NCBI RefSeq assembly: GCF_038896935.1
Contig: NZ_JBANDC010000021.1
Span: 25,003 to 89,002 of the forward strand
DNA length: 64,000 nucleotides
Reading direction: 5' to 3'
DNA from: Collimonas rhizosphaerae
GTDB taxonomy: Bacteria; Pseudomonadota; Gammaproteobacteria; Burkholderiales; Burkholderiaceae_D
Part shown: piece after piece, positions 60,242 to 64,000 of the stretch
Layout of the letters: each line of letters begins with the position of its first letter
How positions within the stretch are numbered: position 1 is the first letter of the stretch
Made by a program: the position numbers and the translations under genes
The notes under the pieces: model-generated
Database searches by the model: none
Seen by the model: only the letters and a program-made list of their open reading frames with translations
What the model was told of the DNA's origin: nothing

Positions 60242-60399
60242 AACGCGCAGCCGGGACCGGCTGCGGCGAAATTGTATCAGAGCCAGGGCTACTTGGTGTT
60301 AATCAAGTGATACAGCCCCCGCTTCGGCAGCTTTCTCAGCCCCTGGCGACATCGCCGCAAGCCAGTCCCGCACCTGCTCGGCAACCTACGTGCCGGCAT

Positions 60400-60522
60400 C
60401 CAGGGTCAGGTCTTGCAATGACACATAATGCTCTGCTGCTTAATGCTGGTCTCAGAATCTGATAGCGAAAATGTGTCATTGCAAGACCTGACCCTGGCTG
60501 CTGTTGCAAGACCTGACCCTGG
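60400..60522. repeat. REP-like inverted repeats with GGGTCAGGTCTTGCAA core
   Basis: Perfect 27-bp arms at 60400-60426 (CCAGGGTCAGGTCTTGCAAT..) and 60471-60497 enclose 44 nt. A third partial copy (TTGCAAGACCTGACCCTGG) lies at 60504-60522. The shape is that of a REP/BIME unit moved by a Y1 transposase. Next to it, minus frame 60394-60300 encodes VAEQVRDWLAAMSPGAEKA.., a possible C-terminal gene fragment. The rest of the 404-bp tRNA-HxlR interval shows the direct repeat listed separately. Confidence 0.8.
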
Positions 60523-60532
60523 CTGCTGCTGT

Positions 60533-60591
60533 GCGGCTTTTTTATTGTCCTGACATTGCTGCCTTGCCACGAAAACCTGACCGGCAGCGGC
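60533..60591 (+). repeat. Imperfect direct repeat flanking the HxlR-DoxX-SDR cassette, left copy
   Basis: It contains GCGGCTTTTTTA, GTCCTGA, TGCCTTGC and GAAAA in the same order and spacing as the copy at 62379-62437 (about 84% over 43 nt). Confidence 0.6.
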
Positions 60592-60645
60592 CAAACTGTA
60601 GCTTGCGTGCTTGGCTAGGCAGTAGGAATGGCGTAGAAGGCGAGT

Positions 60646-61029
60646 CTAGCTAGTTTTCGCTTTACGCCCGCTTGAGACAGATCGTTTTGGCGGCACGCTG
60701 TCTCTATGTATTTGCCACCACGCCGTCAGGGCTTCCATCGTCGGTCCAAGTCCACGGGCCTTCGAGGTAATTTCGTATTCAACCCTGGGAGGCACTTCTG
60801 CAAAGACTGTGCGCGATATCAAGCCATCTGCCTCAAGCTCACGAAGCTGTGCTGTCAACATGTGTTGCGTGATCCCGGTAATCTCGCGCCGCAGTTCTCC
60901 GAAGCGGTGAATCCGCTGATTGAGCAACCAGAGAATCTCCAGTTTCCATTTACCCGAGAGTAGCGCGAATGCCCGGCGCATTTCATCGTGCATGTTGATT
61001 TCGCCATCGTCTTTAGTCTGCTTTTCCAT
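60646..61029 (-). CDS. HxlR-family transcriptional regulator
   Basis: A 127-residue winged-helix protein: FALLSGKWKLEILWLLNQRIHRFGELRREITGITQHML in parts, LRELEADGLISRTVFAEVPPRVEYEIT. The N-terminus lacks the usual Cys before the helix (MHDEMRRAFALL), so redox sensing through it is unlikely. Divergent from the DoxX-SDR pair, which it probably regulates. MHDEM is an alternative start (60993). Confidence 0.9.
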   Translation of the reverse strand: MEKQTKDDGEINMHDEMRRAFALLSGKWKLEILWLLNQRIHRFGELRREITGITQHMLTAQLRELEADGLISRTVFAEVPPRVEYEITSKARGLGPTMEALTAWWQIHRDSVPPKRSVSSGRKAKTS

Positions 61030-61057
61030 ACTAAGGGTCAGTTTTTCATCCTACTTG

Positions 61058-61086
61058 TTGACTTTCATATTACACGACATTCTTAT
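61058..61086 (+). promoter_or_regulatory. Promoter of the DoxX-SDR operon
   Basis: -35 TTGACT (61058-61063), 17 nt, -10 TCTTAT (61081-61086). It lies in the 96-bp interval shared with the divergent HxlR gene. Confidence 0.55.
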
Positions 61087-61125
61087 AAAAATTCGATTCA
61101 ACAATAACTCACTTAGGAAAATTTT

Positions 61126-61551
61126 ATGGCTGAAAACTATTCATATTGGATCAGCACGACACTGCTGGCCCTGCTCTATCTGACTTCTGCAACGATGTAT
61201 ATCGTCAAGGGTGACTTTGTTCGAAAAGCTCAGGCGGACTTGGGCTATTCGGCCTCCCACCTCGTCCCCTTTATGATCATGGTCAAGGTACTTGGTCCTG
61301 CCGCGATTCTGTGGCGCTTCAACGTTGCGCTCAGTGATCTCGCCTATGCCGGCATCTTCTATCACCTGATTTTGTCCGGTTTAGCACACCTGGGTGTTCG
61401 CAAGCCAAAGGGGGCAATTCCAGCTGCCGCTGGGCTCATTCTCCTGGTCGCGTCCTTCGCGACACAAAACTCTGCTCGCGAAATTCTGTCCCCCTATGCT
61501 CCGGCCGCAGCGAAGCGCCAAATAACCCTCAACCAATGGAGATCATCATGA
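61126..61551 (+). CDS. DoxX-like membrane protein
   Basis: A 141-residue protein with four hydrophobic segments: LLALLYLTSATMYIV, FMIMVKVLGPAAILW, AYAGIFYHLILSGLAHL and IPAAAGLILLVASF. This is the pattern of DoxX/DUF4345-like proteins of uncertain redox function. A TAGGAAAATTTT box precedes the ATG. Its TGA overlaps the next ATG by 4 nt. Confidence 0.8.
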   Translation: MAENYSYWISTTLLALLYLTSATMYIVKGDFVRKAQADLGYSASHLVPFMIMVKVLGPAAILWRFNVALSDLAYAGIFYHLILSGLAHLGVRKPKGAIPAAAGLILLVASFATQNSAREILSPYAPAAAKRQITLNQWRSS

Positions 61552-62288
61552 CTCGACTCAATGGAAAAGTTGCTATTGTCACGGGCGCCGGTCGCGGCAT
61601 TGGCCGTGCCACCGCGAAATTGTTTGCCGCAGAAAGCGCGAAGGTGGCTGTTGTTTCGCGCACCGTCGAAAATGTCGATCGCGTCGTCTATGACATTCAG
61701 GCTGCAGGCGGTATCGCGCTCGGTGTGGTCTGCGACATCGCCGCCCCCGATCAGATCAAGACCTCGGTCGACAAGGTGGTGGCCGCGTATGGGCGTATCG
61801 ACATTCTCGTGAACAATGCCTTCGATCCGTCTTCGGTTTCGTCGTCGATCCTCGATCTTTCGGTCGAGCAATTGCAGCGCAATTTCGAAATGGGTCCAAT
61901 CGCTTATCTGCGGACGATGCAGGCTTGCTATCCCCACCTCAAGGCCAGCGGCGAAGGTCGCGTCATCAATTTCGCTTCGCTAGCCGGCGTCCTCGGCATG
62001 GTCGGCTATGGCCCCTACAACATGGCGAAGGAGGCGGTGCGAGCCCTGACTCGGTCCGCCGCCCGCGAGTGGGGTGCTGACAAGATCACCGTGAACAACG
62101 TCCTGCCGGTCGCGGACACCTGGGGCGCCGCCGATACTCCTCCACCAGCCAACGCGCTCGTCCGCTATGGATCACCGGAAGAGGACATCGCGCCGGTCGT
62201 CCTGTTCCTCGCCAGCAAGGATGCACAGTTCCTGACGGGATACAGCCTGACTCCTGATGGCGGCATGATTATCGACAGCGCGCGCTAA
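61548..62288 (+). CDS. Short-chain dehydrogenase/reductase
   Basis: A 246-residue classical SDR: AIVTGAGRGIGRA (TGxxxGxG), NNAFDP (NNAG-like), catalytic Ser in INFASLAG and YNMAK (YxxxK), with a C-terminal GYSLTPDGGMIID. The substrate is unknown. It is translationally coupled to the DoxX gene (ATGA) and has a GGAG box before 61548. Its third-position codon choices are less GC-biased in places than those of the core genes. Confidence 0.92.
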   Translation: MTRLNGKVAIVTGAGRGIGRATAKLFAAESAKVAVVSRTVENVDRVVYDIQAAGGIALGVVCDIAAPDQIKTSVDKVVAAYGRIDILVNNAFDPSSVSSSILDLSVEQLQRNFEMGPIAYLRTMQACYPHLKASGEGRVINFASLAGVLGMVGYGPYNMAKEAVRALTRSAAREWGADKITVNNVLPVADTWGAADTPPPANALVRYGSPEEDIAPVVLFLASKDAQFLTGYSLTPDGGMIIDSAR

Positions 62289-62303
62289 GCAGCAAGGGAG
62301 CGA

Positions 62304-62335
62304 AGGCGAAGGGCCGCATGTCGGCGGCCCTTCGC
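62304..62335 (+). terminator. Long hairpin after the SDR gene
   Basis: The 13-bp perfect stem GGCGAAGGGCCGC / GCGGCCCTTCGCC lacks a long T-run. A second hairpin, AGCCGC-TTCAC-GCGGCT with TTTTTT (62368-62389), follows and is probably the actual terminator. Confidence 0.7.
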
Positions 62336-62378
62336 CACGTTGTTACGGCAGCGCCTGCGCCGTCTCAAGCCGCTTCAC

Positions 62379-62437
62379 GCGGCTTTTTTAACGTCCTGAG
62401 TTTGTTGCCTTGCTATGAAAAAACTGCCGGCCATGGC
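62379..62437 (+). repeat. Imperfect direct repeat flanking the HxlR-DoxX-SDR cassette, right copy
   Basis: Matches 60533-60591, 1.85 kb away, on the same strand. It overlaps the terminator after the SDR gene. Confidence 0.6.
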
Positions 62438-62565
62438 CTTTCAATCGCAGTCGACCCACGCCTGCCCACCGCGTTAAATGCACTGCTTTTAACGCAGTTC
62501 GCAAAAACGCCAAGGTCTTAGGCTGCGCGGGGTTCGCGGGAAAATCGGCTGCAACGGTTTGACGC

Positions 62566-62581
62566 AAAATAACGCACTTTT
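62566..62581 (+). repeat. 16-bp direct repeat AAAATAACGCACTTTT, left copy
   Basis: An identical 16-mer recurs at 63847-63862. The two copies bracket the aegerolysin gene and the frameshifted ORF after it. Confidence 0.6.
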
Positions 62582-62586
62582 GATCT

Positions 62587-62669
62587 GAACCAGCAGTCGT
62601 AACTCAAAATTTTGTTGAACCAACGGTCGTAACTCAAAATTTTGTTGAACCAGAAGTCAAACTCAAAAA
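62587..62669 (+). repeat. 30-bp tandem repeats upstream of the aegerolysin gene
   Basis: Units at 62587-62616 and 62617-62646 are identical except at three positions (core GTCGTAACTCAAAATTTTGTT), and a shorter third unit follows (62647-62669). They end 15 nt before the ATG at 62684. They may be a regulatory array or replication slippage; they are AT-rich compared with the surroundings. Confidence 0.75.
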
Positions 62670-62683
62670 CTAGGAGAATGAAA

Positions 62684-63055
62684 ATGGCCGCACGAAGCAC
62701 CATCGCCAAAGTGGCAAACAAGAGCAGCTACAAACTTTTTCTTGTTCAGTCGTCATTGCAGCTACAGCACGGAATATGGGACTCTTACCCGCCGCAGAAA
62801 ATTGCAGCGGAGGGAACCGGACCATGGGAAACGGAATCGGACGGATTTATGACTGGGGACGAGGGGCAATGCGCCTATCAGTTCATCGACGAGGGTGGCG
62901 AATCAATCTCGAAAATAACGATCACCTGGGACGATCCATTCGTCGGTTCGAATCAATACAGCATAAGTAGCGACTCTGCATCGGTCAAGGTGTCATACAG
63001 TGGTGGTGGCGGCAATAACGCGACGGTTACGTACACTATTGTGAACAATGGCTAA
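62684..63055 (+). CDS. Aegerolysin-family protein, Gpp34/Cry34Ab-like
   Basis: A 123-residue beta-rich protein. It shares with the Cry34Ab1 (Gpp34) insecticidal aegerolysin an N-terminal VANKSSYKL / VNNKTGHTL stretch, ESDGFMTGDEG (residues 51-61; ESNGFMTGTEG in Cry34), DDPFVGSNQY (83-92; DNPFAGSNKY) and a C-terminal GGGGNNATVTYTI (GGSGNQSHVTYTI). Aegerolysins bind membrane lipids and form pores together with a partner; Cry34 acts with Cry35. No partner gene of the Toxin_10 or MACPF type is visible in the window. There is no signal peptide. TAGGAG lies 7 nt before the ATG at 62684. It sits among relics, so recent acquisition is likely. Confidence 0.85.
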   Translation: MAARSTIAKVANKSSYKLFLVQSSLQLQHGIWDSYPPQKIAAEGTGPWETESDGFMTGDEGQCAYQFIDEGGESISKITITWDDPFVGSNQYSISSDSASVKVSYSGGGGNNATVTYTIVNNG

Positions 63056-63171
63056 CGTCGCGGCATTTTGACCGATTAGGTGCGGAAATATCTCTCGTCG
63101 GCAAACTCGGCTTTGGTGCCGAGCTTGTCGTTCGGGCACAGTTTTGAGATTTTGGAGTGGGCCTTGTTCTA

Positions 63172-63659
63172 TCAGTATCTGAAGGAGCGAAGCCCTCTTA
63201 CTTTACCTAAATTCCCCTTGTGTGTCGGCGACGAAAACTCCGCCGACTGCTGACCTTTGGCATACGCATTCGACTTCTTCTGCACTTTGACCGAGATGCC
63301 GGCTGGGAAGCGCCGGCGGGTGCCGATGTAAGCCTGCTCGCATATATACGTCGCTGCATCGTATCCGGCCAGTGCCAGTTCGCCTGGATACTCGTACTTG
63401 AGTCGTCGAGTGACAACATGCAACGCCGCAGACAGAATTTCGATACGGCCGACGCGGGTGAGCTGCTCATGGTGGCGCCGATGCAGCGGGCGCGCGAGAA
63501 ATTTGATGCGACGGCCAGCTCGATCAATGGGAGCATTTCGAGGCCGACCGCGACTTTCTCGATCGGCTTTAACTCGGACTCGCCAGCCTTATCGTTTAAT
63601 CGCCAGATTTTCTTGTGTTTGTCGTCGGCTGCAAAGACTTTTAGGTACGCACAAGACAC
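63172..63659 (-). pseudogene. Frameshifted hypothetical gene
   Basis: The minus frame from 63659 (GTG; VSCAYLKVFAADDKHKKIW..., KPIEKVAVGLEMLPLIELAV) loses protein-like character near 63430. Another frame continues with RRLKYEYPGELALAGYDAA..., RRRFPAGISVKVQKK, to a stop at 63172. The two halves read naturally as one protein of about 160 residues interrupted by a shift. The family is not recognised. 63660-63846 shows nothing recognisable. Confidence 0.4.
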
Positions 63660-63846
63660 CCAATGGCAACGCCTTGTGGTTTATGTAGCCACCTGATTTT
63701 TCGCATCTACTTTCAAGGGACTCTTCGAGTTCATTTGCGAGGAGATGCTTGCTTAAGAACTACAGAATATTTGCGCCAGGTAGTTCCGGCCAACAGTGAA
63801 GCAAATAGCTAAATTTGGCCGGGCACTATCTGTCGGATTGAACCTA

Positions 63847-63862
63847 AAAATAACGCACTTTT
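63847..63862 (+). repeat. 16-bp direct repeat AAAATAACGCACTTTT, right copy
   Basis: Identical to 62566-62581; it lies 38 nt from the end of an IS3-type orfA fragment. Confidence 0.6.
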
Positions 63863-63900
63863 TCCCACTGCAAGGCCAATCCAAAATAAGTCTTTATTCG

Positions 63901-63999
63901 TCAATGTTCGCGCATTCCTCTTTTGTCGTCCAGCGCGTCTTGCAAGCGCGAGTTCTCCAGCGTCAGCTCTGCCACGATCTGCTTCAGCTTGGCGTTCTC
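63901..63999 (-). CDS. IS3-family transposase OrfA, C-terminal part
   Basis: The frame enters from the right edge and reads ENAKLKQIVAELTLENSR.., ending ..DDKRGMREH stop. This is the leucine-zipper C-terminus of IS3-family OrfA proteins. The orfB that should follow at lower coordinates is absent, so the element is truncated here; the rest lies beyond the window. Confidence 0.75.
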   Translation of the reverse strand, partial: ENAKLKQIVAELTLENSRLQDALDDKRGMREH

Positions 64000-64000
64000 T

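Noticed and set aside
62318..62521. 67-residue + strand ORF after the SDR gene
   Set aside because: It spans two hairpins and a direct repeat and has no ribosome-binding site or protein-like composition.
62587..62669. CRISPR array
   Set aside because: The repeats are directly adjacent without unique spacers, and no cas gene is present.

Overview
The window looks like a chromosomal segment of a betaproteobacterium of the Oxalobacteraceae (Collimonas / Herbaspirillum / Janthinobacterium type). The reasons are the moderately high GC content, the gene families, and typical betaproteobacterial neighbourhoods such as ribF-ileS-lspA-coaBC-dut. The genus is an inference; no rRNA is present.

Layout. 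(1) 1-1.9 kb: the first codons of a DAHP synthase gene on the minus strand, preceded by a Phe/Tyr-rich leader peptide and an attenuator, then an efflux MFS gene and a REP-like palindrome cluster. (2) 1.8-5.7 kb: an alkylation-damage block with an Ada-type methyltransferase, a 2-oxoglutarate oxygenase, alkB, an alkA-like glycosylase and ada. Two Ada boxes with identical spacing precede the operon and ada. (3) 5.7-8.8 kb: two cupin-fold genes, an MNT-HEPN toxin-antitoxin pair with a frameshifted HEPN gene, and elaA. (4) 8.8-22.6 kb: tldD, nitrilase, yhdP, glnE, gap and transketolase. (5) 22.9-27.1 kb: a fused SpeD-SpeE polyamine enzyme, a MITE-like element, ygiB, ygiC, DUF350 and rsmE. (6) 27.3-45.1 kb: housekeeping genes, including ribF, ileS, lspA, coaBC, dut, clpSA, csp, icd, rluE-like, rpsT, murJ and a SirB1-like gene. 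(7) 45.1-56.3 kb: a GNAT gene, uup, an MHYT protein, an outer-membrane protein, and several regulator/target pairs with visible palindromic operators (TetR-MFS, qorB-ytfH, LysR-reductase), ending in a threonine-aldolase-like gene. (8) 56.4-64 kb: accessory DNA rich in relics. It has orphan ORFs, repeated peptide fragments, a phage tail-protein remnant, a cyanovirin-N (CVNH) lectin gene, tRNA-Arg(CCT), a second REP family, an HxlR/DoxX/SDR cassette between imperfect direct repeats, a Gpp34/Cry34-like aegerolysin gene behind 30-bp tandem repeats, and the end of an IS3-type orfA.

The most notable points are: the Ada regulon with an Ada protein that has lost three of its four zinc cysteines; the aromatic leader upstream of aroG; the SpeDE-YgiBC-DUF350 cluster, which suggests a polyamine-consuming ligase system; and the lectin and aegerolysin genes close together in a relic-rich region, which would suit an organism that interacts with fungi or invertebrates. 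All functions are inferred by reading the sequence; no database search was run.
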